Below, one piece after another: positions 35,321-43,881 of a stretch of 64,000 nucleotides of DNA. The notes under the pieces were generated by a model, which was not told the origin of the DNA, did not search any database, and was given only the letters and a program-made list of their open reading frames with translations. Positions within the stretch are counted from its first letter, which is position 1. Every line of letters starts with the position of its first letter. The stretch is from contig NZ_JABETO010000007.1 of the NCBI RefSeq assembly GCF_013055795.1, forward strand, positions 170,106 to 234,105, in the 5' to 3' direction. Both the position numbers and the translations under genes were made by a program. The stretch comes from Streptomyces sp. I05A-00742 (lineage in GTDB: Bacteria > Actinomycetota > Actinomycetes > Streptomycetales > Streptomycetaceae).

Positions 35321-35439
35321 CGCCACGCCGGTCGCCCGTACCCCGCGACTCGTCCGCCCGAGGGCGGCGTACCCCGACACCGCGTCGGCGTGCGCCGCCC
35401 TCGGGTGCGTGCCGCGGGGTACGGGCGACCGGCGTGGCG
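35321..35439. terminator. 119-bp nested inverted repeat between convergent genes
   Basis: Outer arms at 35321-35347 and 35413-35439 are perfect 27-bp complements. Inner arms CCCGAGGGCGGCG (35357-35369) and CGCCGCCCTCGGG (35393-35405) are perfect over 13 bp. A small CCGAC/GTCGG stem sits at the tip. It fills the space between the ABC permease stop and the convergent MFS stop at 35441. Bidirectional termination is the simplest reading, but it is much longer than other terminators here. Confidence 0.8.
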
Positions 35440-35440
35440 C

Positions 35441-37084
35441 CTACTCCTTGTGCACCGAGCCCGCCGTTTCCACGGCGGCCGGGCTCCCCGCGGACGGCGC
35501 GGCCGGCCGCCTGGAGACGAGAGCCGTGGTGACGAGGCCGAGGAGGACGACGCCGCCGGCGAGGTAGCTGCCGAGGGTGATGGCGTCCGTCATCGCGGCG
35601 TAGGCCGCGTCGGCGGCCGGGGCGGTGGCGGGGTGGGCCGAGAGGGGTTGGATCGCGGCGCCGGCGCTGTCCGTGACCGTCCGGGCGAGGGCGTCGGCGC
35701 GGGAGTCGGGCAGGCCGCTGTCGGTGAGCCGGTCGTGGAGGCCGTTGCCGAGGGTGGTGAAGAAGACGGTGGTGAGCACCGCGATGCCCAGGGCGGAGCC
35801 GAGTTGGCGGAAGGCGGACTGGACGCCCGCCGCCTGTCCGGCGTCGCGGCCGGGCACGTCGGCGAGGACGACGTTGGTGACCTGGGCGGTGGCGAAGCCG
35901 ACGCCGATGCCGTAGACGAAGAGGGCCAGGGCGATGGGCCACCAGGGGCTGTCCGGGGCGGCGACCAGCCCGAGCAGGCCGAGTCCGGCGGCCTCCAGGA
36001 CGAGTCCGAGGCGGACCTGGCCGAGCGGGGAGATCTTGTGCGCCGCCCCGAAGCTCGCCCCGCTGGCGACGAAGCTGCCCACGGCCAGCGGCAGGAGGGC
36101 GAGTCCGGCGTCGAGCGCGCTGTAGCCGAGCGTGAACTGGAGCCACAGGGGCAGGACGGCGATGATGCCGAACTCGCCGAGGCCGATGATCACGGTGGCG
36201 ACGTTGCCGTTGCGGAAGGAGGCGACGGAGAACAGCCGGACGTCCATCAGCGCCCGCGCCCCGTCGCCGCGCCGGACGAGGGAGGACTGCCGGAGGACGA
36301 ACGCCGCCAGGGCCGCGCTTCCCAGCACCAGCGCGACCAGGACGGGCGAGGGGCCGCCGCTCCACGACCATCCGAACACCTCCATCGGGCGGACGACGGT
36401 CAGCCACCCGTACGTACGCCCCTCGACGAGCCCGAAGGCCAGCAGGCCCAGGCCGAGCACGGAGAACAGCCCGCCCGCCGCGTCGACGCGTCCGCCGCCG
36501 CGCGGGGAGGGCGCCAGGAAGGCCAGGGCGCCGACGCAGATCAGCGCGGCGAGCGGGATGTTGATCCCGAACGCCCAGCGCCACGAGGCGTGCGCCGCGA
36601 GCCAGCCGCCCAGCAGCGGTCCGAGGGCGGAGGCGGCACCGATGGTCGAGCCCCAGACGGCGAACGCCTGCCCGCGCTCCTTGCCCGTGAAGGTCGCGTT
36701 CAGCAGGGCCAGCGAGGTCGGCAGGATCATCGCCGCCCCCGCCCCCTGCAGGAACCGGGCCACCACCAGCAGCTCACCGGTGGGCGCCAGCCCGGCCGGC
36801 ACGCTCGTGGCCCCGAAGACCGCGACGCCGATCACAAAGACCCGGCGGGCGCCGAGGATGTCGGCGAAACGTCCCGCCAGCAGCAACAGCGCCGCCAGCA
36901 CGATCGCGTAGGACTCCTGGATCCACTGCGCCTGGGTGGAACTCACGTCGAGGTCCTCGACGACCGACGGGACGATCACATTGACGATCGTGGTGTCCAC
37001 CACGATCAGGGCCACCCCCAGGGCGACGACGACCAGACCCAGCCATCGACGGGCAGGGGACGGGACAGCGCTCTCAGCGCTCAC
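35441..37084 (-). CDS. MFS exporter of the DHA2 (EmrB/QacA) family
   Basis: A 547-residue, 14-helix drug:H+ antiporter. VVALGVALIVVDTTIVNVIV is helix 1, ALLLLAGRFADILGARRVFV carries motif A, and ARFLQGAGAAMILPTSLALL and ALGPLLGGWLAAHASWRWAF carry motifs B and C. GTG 37084 is chosen because GGAGG lies six bases before it. It is divergent from a MarR gene with repeated AAGTAACTCC-type sites between them, so induced drug efflux is inferred. Confidence 0.92.
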   Translation of the reverse strand: MSAESAVPSPARRWLGLVVVALGVALIVVDTTIVNVIVPSVVEDLDVSSTQAQWIQESYAIVLAALLLLAGRFADILGARRVFVIGVAVFGATSVPAGLAPTGELLVVARFLQGAGAAMILPTSLALLNATFTGKERGQAFAVWGSTIGAASALGPLLGGWLAAHASWRWAFGINIPLAALICVGALAFLAPSPRGGGRVDAAGGLFSVLGLGLLAFGLVEGRTYGWLTVVRPMEVFGWSWSGGPSPVLVALVLGSAALAAFVLRQSSLVRRGDGARALMDVRLFSVASFRNGNVATVIIGLGEFGIIAVLPLWLQFTLGYSALDAGLALLPLAVGSFVASGASFGAAHKISPLGQVRLGLVLEAAGLGLLGLVAAPDSPWWPIALALFVYGIGVGFATAQVTNVVLADVPGRDAGQAAGVQSAFRQLGSALGIAVLTTVFFTTLGNGLHDRLTDSGLPDSRADALARTVTDSAGAAIQPLSAHPATAPAADAAYAAMTDAITLGSYLAGGVVLLGLVTTALVSRRPAAPSAGSPAAVETAGSVHKE

Positions 37085-37101
37085 CGATTGCCTCCACTGT
37101 A

Positions 37102-37149
37102 AAGTAACTCCACCATGAAGTAATTCCGCAGTGAAGGTAAAGTGGCTCC
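37102..37149. promoter_or_regulatory. Direct repeats in the MFS/MarR divergent promoter
   Basis: AAGTAACTCC (37102-37111), AAGTAATTCC (37118-37127) and AAGTGGCTCC (37140-37149) are near-identical decamers between the MFS and MarR starts. They are candidate sites for the MarR protein. Confidence 0.5.
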
Positions 37150-37211
37150 GGCAGGTTGTCAACGCGGACGCCGACGCGGACGCGCCGGTACGAGACGAGG
37201 GGTGGCTCCGG

Positions 37212-37706
37212 ATGCGGGAACCCATGAGGGAAGGCAGCATCGCGGTCCAACGTGGCCGGATCGCAGAGGAGTTGCGGGCCTACGGAGCGAGCTTCACCGA
37301 GCTCGGACGGCGCTTCGCCGCACTGCTGGGTGTGCACTCCACCGACGCGTTCGCCCTCCTGGAGATCGCCTCGGCGGAGGAGGCGGGCGTCCCCCTCTCC
37401 CCGGCCCTCCTGAGCCGGCGCATCTCCCTCTCCTCGGGAGCGATGACCGCGCTGCTCAACCGCTTGGAGGGGGCCGGGTACATCGCCCGCACCCGCGAGC
37501 ACACCGACCGGCGGGTGGTCACCCTGCGCAGCAGCGGGCGGGCGGAGGAGCTCGCCGACGATTTCTTCGGGCCCGTCAACGAGCGGCAGGACGCGATCCT
37601 GGCCGAGTATTCGCCGGATATGCTCCGGGAGTTCGAGACGTTCCTGATCCGTCTGCGCGCGACGATGGACGACGCCGGGGCGGCCGCGGCGGACGAGGGT
37701 TCCTGA
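37212..37706 (+). CDS. MarR-family regulator of the divergent MFS exporter
   Basis: A 164-residue MarR protein. DAFALLEIASAEEAGVPLSP, ALLSRRISLSSGAMTALLNR and LEGAGYIARTREHTDRRVVT form the winged helix, with the wing arginines HTDRR. The start ATG 37212 has GAGGGG nine bases upstream; an upstream GTG at 37131 is an alternative, but its codons overlap the operator repeats. Its natural target is the divergent EmrB-type exporter. Confidence 0.9.
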   Translation: MREPMREGSIAVQRGRIAEELRAYGASFTELGRRFAALLGVHSTDAFALLEIASAEEAGVPLSPALLSRRISLSSGAMTALLNRLEGAGYIARTREHTDRRVVTLRSSGRAEELADDFFGPVNERQDAILAEYSPDMLREFETFLIRLRATMDDAGAAAADEGS

Positions 37707-37710
37707 CGGG

Positions 37711-37756
37711 CGCGGGGCGGCGGGGTGCTGCCGGTGTGGCGCCCCGCCGCCCCGCG
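37711..37756. terminator. Terminator between MarR and I36 genes
   Basis: CGCGGGGCGGCGGGG (37711-37725) and CCCCGCCGCCCCGCG (37742-37756) are perfect 15-bp complements with a 16-base loop. It lies between the convergent stops at 37706 and 37783. Confidence 0.8.
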
Positions 37757-37764
37757 GCCGTCGG

Positions 37765-37800
37765 CTACTGCGACTTCGTCGGCTACTGCGGCTTGAAGGA
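37765..37800. repeat. 18-bp duplication of the I36 gene end
   Basis: On the minus strand AAGCCGCAGTAGCCGACG is followed directly by AAGTCGCAGTAGCCGACG. The first copy encodes Lys-Pro-Gln-stop, the last residues of the I36 protein; the second repeats the codons and the stop with one change. Stop-codon-containing tandem copy, as at other gene ends here. Confidence 0.8.
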
Positions 37801-38169
37801 CCGGATCTGGTACGAACCCTGCAGGTTGCCGCTCTGGCCGGCCGGTGTGGAGCCCACGCGGGACCGGTGGTTGGTGCCGGTGTAGTACTGGACGCGGTGA
37901 CCGGTTGCGTTCCTGACCGAGCGGACGTTCTGGCCCCGCTGGATGAAGGAGCAGTCGTCGGCGGTGTTCGCCCTGCTCTCGTCGGACCACTGGCAGCGGG
38001 TTCCCGAGCCGTTCCAGTCGCTGTAGATGCAGAAGTGTCCCGGGGCGCAGTTGAAGGCTGCCAGGCTGGTGGCGGCGGGCGCCTCGGGGGCGGCGCTTAC
38101 GGCGGGGGCCGCGCCGAAGGCCGCCACCAGGGCGGCGGCTGCGACGGCGAACGAGTGCATGCGGCGCAT
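37783..38169 (-). CDS. Secreted peptidase inhibitor family I36 protein
   Basis: A 128-residue protein with a clear signal peptide (MRRMHSFAVAAAALVAAF, cleavage near AVSAAPE at about 26). The mature part has CAPGHFCIYSDWNGSGTRCQ and DDCSFIQRGQNVRSVRNATG, two disulfide-capable cysteine pairs, and the crystallin-like motif of I36 (SMI-type) metalloproteinase inhibitors. It is probably exported to restrain proteases, possibly its own. AAGGAG precedes ATG 38169; ATG 38160 is possible. Confidence 0.85.
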   Translation of the reverse strand: MRRMHSFAVAAAALVAAFGAAPAVSAAPEAPAATSLAAFNCAPGHFCIYSDWNGSGTRCQWSDESRANTADDCSFIQRGQNVRSVRNATGHRVQYYTGTNHRSRVGSTPAGQSGNLQGSYQIRSFKPQ

Positions 38170-38350
38170 GGGGGATGGTCTCCTTCTTCTCGGGGGGTGG
38201 TCCAGGGGCGGCTGAGGCGCCCCGGACAGGCTGAGCCGCGAGAGGATCGGGCAAACCACCGAACATGCTCGCGAGCCGTCCCCCGGGAGCTCTGCCCGCG
38301 CATCAACCACCCGCCGAATCAAGGCAGTTCGTCAGCGGCCGAAAACCATT

Positions 38351-38362
38351 CAAGCGTGCTTG
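38351..38362. promoter_or_regulatory. Candidate operator of the acyl-CoA operon
   Basis: CAAGC-GT-GCTTG at 38351-38362 is an inverted repeat, with CTTG repeated just after, 34 bp before the GTG that starts the operon. A tetR gene closes the operon, so this is a plausible TetR site. Confidence 0.45.
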
Positions 38363-38395
38363 CTTGTTTTCCCGGCCGCTGTCACGCTCCCCACC

Positions 38396-40099
38396 GTGCT
38401 GAGGATCGGCAACGCCTCCGGTTTCTACGGTGACCGTTTCGACGCGATGGAGGAGATGCTCACCGGTGGCCCCCTGGACGTGCTCACCGGGGACTACCTC
38501 GCCGAACTGACCATGCTCGTGCTGGGCCGGGACCGGCTGAAGGACCCGGAGCGGGGGTACGCCCGCACGTTCCTGCGCCAGCTGGAACGCTGCCTCGGGA
38601 TCGCCGCCGAGCGCGGCGTGCGGATCGTCACCAACGCGGGCGGGCTCAACCCCGCCGGACTCGCCGAGCGGATACAGGAGTTGGCAGAGCGCGTCGGCGT
38701 ACCCGCCCGCGTCGCGTACGTCACCGGCGACGATCTGCTGTCCACCCGCGACTGGGGGCCCGGCGTCCTCACCGCCAACGCCTACCTCGGCGGTGCGGGC
38801 ATCGCCGCCTGTCTGCGGGCGGGGGCGGACGTCGTCGTCACCGGGCGCGTCACCGACGCCGCCCTCGTCAGCGGGCCCGCCGCCGCGCACTTCGGGTGGG
38901 CGCCGGACGACCACGACGCCCTCGCGGGGGCGGTCGTCGCGGGGCACGTCCTGGAGTGCGGGGCGCAGGCGACCGGCGGGAACTACGCGTTCTTCACCGA
39001 GCACGACACGCACGACGAGCACGACCTCCGCCGGCCGGGTTTCCCGATCGCCGAACTGCACGCCGACGGCAGCTCGGTGATCACCAAGCATCCGGGCACA
39101 GGGGGTGCGGTGACCGTCGGCACGGTCACCGCACAGTTGCTGTACGAGACGGCTGGTGCCCGCTACCCCGGTCCCGACGTCACGGCCCGGCTGGACACCG
39201 TCCGGCTCGCGCAGGACGGCCCGGACCGGGTGCGGATCGACGGGGTCCGGGGCGAGCCGCCGCCCGCGACGCTCAAGGCGGGGGTCACGCGCGCCGGAGG
39301 CTGGCGGAACGAGGTCGTCTTCGTCCTCACCGGCCTCGACATCGAGGCCAAGGCCCGCCTCGTCCGGACACAGATGGAGGACGCGCTGTCCGGCCGCCGC
39401 CGGCCCGCACGCGTCCGCTGGTCGCTGGCGCGCACCGACCGCGCCGACGCGTCTGTCCAGGAGGAGGCGAGCGCCGTGCTGCGGCTGGTGGTGCACGACC
39501 CCGAACCCGAGGCCGTGGGGCGGGCGGTGAGCGGGGCGGCCGTCGAACTGGCCCTCGCCGGCGTCCCCGGGTTCCACCTCACGGCGCCGCCCGGTCCGGG
39601 CGCCCCCTACGGGGTCTTCGAGTCCGTGCCCGTGGACCCGGAGGGCGTCCGGCACGTCGCCGTCCTCCCCGACGGCACCCGCGTACCGGTGCTCCCACCG
39701 CCCGTACGCGCCACAGCGCTGCCACCCCCACCCGATCCCGTCCTCCCGGAACCGCTCCCGCCCGGCCCCACCCGCCGCGCGCCGCTCGGACTGGTCGTCG
39801 GCGCGCGCAGCGGGGACAAGGGCGGCGACGCCGACGTCGGCGTCTGGGCGCGAGACGAGGCCGGGTGGCGGTGGCTGGCCCACGAGCTCACCGTCGAGCG
39901 GTTCAGTCAACTGCTGCCCGAGACCGTCGGGTTGACCGTGACGCGGCATGTCCTGCCCAACCTGCGCGCCCTCGCGTTCGTCGTCGAGGGTCTCCTCGGA
40001 CACGGCGTCGCGGAGAACGTCCGCTTCGACCCGCAGGCCAAGGGCGTGGGGGAGTGGCTGAGGTCCCGGCACCTGGAGATACCGGAGGTGCTGCTGTGA
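38396..40099 (+). CDS. AtuA-like (acyclic terpene utilisation) protein
   Basis: A 567-residue protein of the DUF1446/AtuA family. LRIGNASGFYGDRFDAMEEM, LDVLTGDYLAELTMLVLGRD, RIVTNAGGLNPAGLAERIQE and VVVTGRVTDAALVSGPAAAH are family hallmarks. The C-terminal 100 residues (ARSGDKGGDADVGVWARDEA) correspond to the AtuA-like ferredoxin-fold domain fused here. In Pseudomonas, AtuA is needed for citronellol/geraniol use, exact reaction unknown. GTG 38396 heads a six-gene operon; its stop overlaps the carboxylase beta start by GTGA. Confidence 0.9.
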   Translation: MLRIGNASGFYGDRFDAMEEMLTGGPLDVLTGDYLAELTMLVLGRDRLKDPERGYARTFLRQLERCLGIAAERGVRIVTNAGGLNPAGLAERIQELAERVGVPARVAYVTGDDLLSTRDWGPGVLTANAYLGGAGIAACLRAGADVVVTGRVTDAALVSGPAAAHFGWAPDDHDALAGAVVAGHVLECGAQATGGNYAFFTEHDTHDEHDLRRPGFPIAELHADGSSVITKHPGTGGAVTVGTVTAQLLYETAGARYPGPDVTARLDTVRLAQDGPDRVRIDGVRGEPPPATLKAGVTRAGGWRNEVVFVLTGLDIEAKARLVRTQMEDALSGRRRPARVRWSLARTDRADASVQEEASAVLRLVVHDPEPEAVGRAVSGAAVELALAGVPGFHLTAPPGPGAPYGVFESVPVDPEGVRHVAVLPDGTRVPVLPPPVRATALPPPPDPVLPEPLPPGPTRRAPLGLVVGARSGDKGGDADVGVWARDEAGWRWLAHELTVERFSQLLPETVGLTVTRHVLPNLRALAFVVEGLLGHGVAENVRFDPQAKGVGEWLRSRHLEIPEVLL

Positions 40100-41694
40100 C
40101 CGTCCTGACCTCCCGGCTCGACACCGAGGGGCCGGAGTACGCGGCCAACCGGGCCGCCATGCTCGACCGGCTCGCCGAGGCCGATGCCGCGCACGCGCAG
40201 GCCGTCGCGGGCGGCGGCGAGAAGTACACCGCCCGGCACCGGGCCCGTGGCAAGTTGCTCGCGCGCGAGCGCGTCGAGCTGCTGCTGGACCCCGACACCC
40301 CTTTCCTGGAGCTGTCCCCGCTGGCAGCCTGGGGCAGCGAGTACCCGGTGGGCGCGTCGCTCGTCACCGGCATCGGCACGGTCTCCGGCGTCACCTGCCT
40401 GATCAGCGCCAACGACCCGACCGTGCGCGGCGGAGCGAGCAATCCGTGGACGCTGCGGAAGGCGCTGCGGGCGCACGAGATCGCCCGCGCCAACCGGTTG
40501 CCCGTGATCAGCCTCGTGGAGTCCGGGGGCGCGGACCTCACCGGGCAGAAGGAGATCTTCATCCCGGGCGGCGCCCTGTTCCGCGACCTCACCCGGCTCT
40601 CGGCCGCCGGCATCCCCACCGTCGCCGTGGTCTTCGGCAACTCCACGGCGGGCGGGGCGTACGTCCCCGGTATGTCCGACCACGTGATCATGGTCAAGGA
40701 GCGGGCCAAGGTGTTCCTCGGCGGGCCGCCGCTGGTGCGGATGGCCACCGGCGAGGAGGCGGACGACGAGTCGCTGGGCGGCGCGGACATGCACGCGCGC
40801 GTGTCCGGCCTCGCCGACCACTTCGCCGTCGACGAGCGGGACGCGCTGCGGCAGGCCCGTACCGTCGTCGCCCGGCTCGACCGGCGCGCGCCGACGGCCG
40901 CGCCGTGGCCCGCCGAGCCGCCCCGCCACTCCGCCGACGAGCTGCTGGGCATCGTCCCCGGCGACCTCCGGGCGCCCTTCGACCCGCGCGAGGTCATCGC
41001 CCGTGTCGTCGACGGCTCCGACTTCGACGAGGTCAAACCCCTCTACGGCGCCGGCCTCACGGTCGGCTGGGCCCGGCTGCACGGCCGGCCCGTGGGGATC
41101 CTGGCCAACGCGCAGGGCGTCCTGTTCAGCGCCGAGTCGCAGAAGGCCGCGCAGTTCATCCAGCTCGCCAACCAGCGGGACACCCCGCTGATCTTCCTGC
41201 ACAACACCACCGGGTACATGGTCGGCCGCGCCTACGAGCAGGGCGGCATCATCAAGCACGGCGCCATGATGATCAACGCGGTGTCGAACTCGCGGGTGCC
41301 GCACCTGTCCGTCCTCCTGGGCGCGTCCTACGGCGCCGGGCACTACGGGATGTGCGGACGGGCGTACGACCCCCGGTTCCTCTTCACCTGGCCGAGCGCC
41401 CGGGCCGCCGTCATGGGGCCCCGGCAGCTCGCCGGCGTCCTGTCGATCGTCGCGCGCGCGTCCGCGGCCGAGAAGGGGCTGCCGTACGACGAGGAGGCCG
41501 ACGCGGGGCTGCGGGCCGCGGTGGAACGGCAGGTGGAGGCCGAGTCGTTGCCGCTGTTCCTGTCCGGGCGGTTGTACGACGACGGGGTCATCGACCCGCG
41601 CGACACGCGGACCGTGCTCGGCCTGTGCCTGGACGCGGTCCACCACGCGCCCGTGGAGGGGGTACGCGGCGGCTTCGGCGTCTTCCGGATGTGA
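40096..41694 (+). CDS. Acyl-CoA carboxylase beta (carboxyltransferase) subunit
   Basis: A 532-residue carboxyltransferase. KYTARHRARGKLLARERVEL is the conserved beginning; ESGGADLTGQKEIFIPGGAL, FGNSTAGGAYVPGMSDHVIM and GVLFSAESQKAAQFIQLANQ, FLHNTTGYMVGRAYEQGGII match methylcrotonyl- or geranyl-CoA carboxylases (MccB/AtuC) rather than PccB. It carboxylates an acyl-CoA using biotin on the alpha subunit. GTG 40096 overlaps the preceding stop. Confidence 0.93.
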   Translation: MTVLTSRLDTEGPEYAANRAAMLDRLAEADAAHAQAVAGGGEKYTARHRARGKLLARERVELLLDPDTPFLELSPLAAWGSEYPVGASLVTGIGTVSGVTCLISANDPTVRGGASNPWTLRKALRAHEIARANRLPVISLVESGGADLTGQKEIFIPGGALFRDLTRLSAAGIPTVAVVFGNSTAGGAYVPGMSDHVIMVKERAKVFLGGPPLVRMATGEEADDESLGGADMHARVSGLADHFAVDERDALRQARTVVARLDRRAPTAAPWPAEPPRHSADELLGIVPGDLRAPFDPREVIARVVDGSDFDEVKPLYGAGLTVGWARLHGRPVGILANAQGVLFSAESQKAAQFIQLANQRDTPLIFLHNTTGYMVGRAYEQGGIIKHGAMMINAVSNSRVPHLSVLLGASYGAGHYGMCGRAYDPRFLFTWPSARAAVMGPRQLAGVLSIVARASAAEKGLPYDEEADAGLRAAVERQVEAESLPLFLSGRLYDDGVIDPRDTRTVLGLCLDAVHHAPVEGVRGGFGVFRM

Positions 41695-41721
41695 GGGGTG
41701 AGTCAGAGGGGTGAGTCAGAG

Positions 41722-43881
41722 GTGACCGTGATCGGATCCGTGCTCGTCGCCAACCGGGGCGAGATCGCCTGCCGCGTCTTCCGCACCTGCCGCGAGCTCG
41801 GCGTCGCGACGGTCGCCGTCCACTCGGACGCGGACGCGGGCGCGCGCCACGTCCGGGAGGCCGACGCGGCCGTCCGGCTGCCGGGCAGCGCGCCCGCGGA
41901 CACCTACCTCCGGGGCGACCTGCTGGTCCGGGCCGCGCGGGCGGCGGGGGCGGACGCGGTGCATCCGGGGTACGGATTCCTCTCCGAGAGCGCGGAGTTC
42001 GCCCGCGCGGTGGGGGAGGCGGGGCTGGTGTGGATCGGGCCGCCGCCCGGGGCGATCGAGGCCATGGCGTCGAAGACCCGCGCCAAGGAGGTCGCGGCCG
42101 CCGCCGGCGTGCCGGTGCTCCGGCCCCTCGACCCTGCCGCCCTTCCTGCCTCCGCCCTCCCCGTGCTCGTCAAGGCCGCGGCGGGCGGGGGCGGCCGGGG
42201 CATGCGGGTGGTCCGTGAACTCGGCGCGCTGGACGCGGCCTTGGCAGCGGCGCGTACCGAGGCGGCGTCCGCCTTCGGCGACGGCGAGGTCTTCGTCGAG
42301 CCGTACGTGGAGGGCGGGCGGCACGTCGAGGTCCAGGTGCTCGCCGACGCGCACGGCACGGTGTGGACCCTCGGCACCCGCGACTGCTCCCTCCAGCGCC
42401 GCCACCAGAAGGTCGTCGAGGAGGCCCCCGCTCCCGGCCTGCCCGGGGACCTGCGGGACGCCCTCTGCGCCCACGCGGCCGGACTCGCCCGCGCCGTCGG
42501 GTACATCGGGGCCGGAACGGTGGAGTTCCTGCTCGGCGCGGACGGGCGGCCGTGGTTCCTGGAGATGAACACCCGCCTCCAGGTGGAGCATCCGGTGACG
42601 GAGCGCGTGTACGGGGTGGACCTGGTCGCCCTCCAGCTCCGCGTCGCCGAGGGCGGCCGTCTGGAGGACGCGCCACCGGCCCCCGCGGGCCACGCCGTCG
42701 AGGCCCGGCTGTACGCCGAGGACCCGGCGCGGGACTGGCGGCCGTGGACGGGCACGGTGCACACCCTGGCGCTGGATCCCGACGGCGCCGGGCTGCGCGT
42801 CGACTCCGGCACCGGCGACGGCGACACGGTGAGCCCGTACTACGACGGCCTGCTCGCCAAGGCCGTCGCCTGGGCCCCCGACCGCCCCGCCGCCCTCCGG
42901 TTGCTCTCCCGCGCCCTCGAACGCGCCCGCATCCACGGGCCGGTCACCAACCGCGACCTCCTCGTCCGCTCCCTCCGCCACCCGGAGTTCGCCTCCGGCC
43001 GGGCCGGGACCGACTTCTACACCCGCCACCTCGCCGAACTCACCACGCCTTGTGAACGGGACGTCCGGCTCGCCGCCCTCGCGGCCGCCCTCGCCGACGC
43101 GCAGGGGCGGTCGCCGTACGGCGGCTGGCGCAACGTCCCGTCCGGACCCCAGGTGAAACGCTTCCGCTCGGAGCCGGACGGCGTGGAGTACGAGGTCCGT
43201 TACCGCCTCGGGCGGGGCGGGACGCTGGTGGAGCCGGACGGGGTGGCGCTGTGCGAGGCCGCCCGGGACCGCGTCGTCCTGGAGACCGGGGGCGTCCGGC
43301 GGCCGTTCGCGGTCGCGTTCCACGGCGCGTCGGCTTACGTGGACGGGCCTTCGGGCGGTTGGTCGTTCACCGTTCTGCCGAGGTTTCCCGATCCCGTTTC
43401 CCCGGCTGAACCGGGTTCGCTGCACGCGCCCATGCCGGGCACGGTCGTCCGCGTCGCTGACGGGGTCGGGCCAGGGAAGGGGGTGGAGGCGGGGCAGCCG
43501 TTGCTGTGGCTGGAGGCGATGAAGATGGAACATCGGGTCGTCGCCCCCGCGTCCGGCACTCTTACGGTGTTGCATGCCGTCCCCGGGCGTCGGGTGGCCA
43601 CTGGGGACCTGCTCGCGGTCGTGGCAGCCGATGCTGCTGGTGCTGCTGACGGTGTCTGTGCTGCCGGCGCCCGTGACGCGGCCGCTACTGGCGGCGCGGG
43701 CGCCACTGGTGACGCGGGCGCCACTGGTGACGCGGGCGATACCGCCGTCACCGGCGAGGTCACCGACAGCGCCGGGAGCGCCAACACCGCCGTCATAGCC
43801 GACGTCTCCGTCACCCCCGTCAGCCCCGACACCCCCAACACCCCCGCCCCAGCCGTCCCGGACGAGGAGGCCACACCATGA
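41722..43881 (+). CDS. Acyl-CoA carboxylase alpha (biotin carboxylase/carrier) subunit
   Basis: A 719-residue protein. The biotin carboxylase part opens GSVLVANRGEIACRVFRTCR, has KAAAGGGGRGMRVV and FLEMNTRLQVEHPVTE; the biotinyl domain has EAMKMEHRVVAPASGTL with the biotin lysine. After the carrier domain is an unusual roughly 75-residue low-complexity Ala/Gly/Thr/Val/Pro tail (including GATGDAGATGDAGDTAV) absent from typical family members. A 13-bp tandem repeat (GGGGTGAGTCAGA twice) carries the ribosome-binding region. It overlaps the next gene by ATGA. Confidence 0.93.
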   Translation: MTVIGSVLVANRGEIACRVFRTCRELGVATVAVHSDADAGARHVREADAAVRLPGSAPADTYLRGDLLVRAARAAGADAVHPGYGFLSESAEFARAVGEAGLVWIGPPPGAIEAMASKTRAKEVAAAAGVPVLRPLDPAALPASALPVLVKAAAGGGGRGMRVVRELGALDAALAAARTEAASAFGDGEVFVEPYVEGGRHVEVQVLADAHGTVWTLGTRDCSLQRRHQKVVEEAPAPGLPGDLRDALCAHAAGLARAVGYIGAGTVEFLLGADGRPWFLEMNTRLQVEHPVTERVYGVDLVALQLRVAEGGRLEDAPPAPAGHAVEARLYAEDPARDWRPWTGTVHTLALDPDGAGLRVDSGTGDGDTVSPYYDGLLAKAVAWAPDRPAALRLLSRALERARIHGPVTNRDLLVRSLRHPEFASGRAGTDFYTRHLAELTTPCERDVRLAALAAALADAQGRSPYGGWRNVPSGPQVKRFRSEPDGVEYEVRYRLGRGGTLVEPDGVALCEAARDRVVLETGGVRRPFAVAFHGASAYVDGPSGGWSFTVLPRFPDPVSPAEPGSLHAPMPGTVVRVADGVGPGKGVEAGQPLLWLEAMKMEHRVVAPASGTLTVLHAVPGRRVATGDLLAVVAADAAGAADGVCAAGARDAAATGGAGATGDAGATGDAGDTAVTGEVTDSAGSANTAVIADVSVTPVSPDTPNTPAPAVPDEEATP

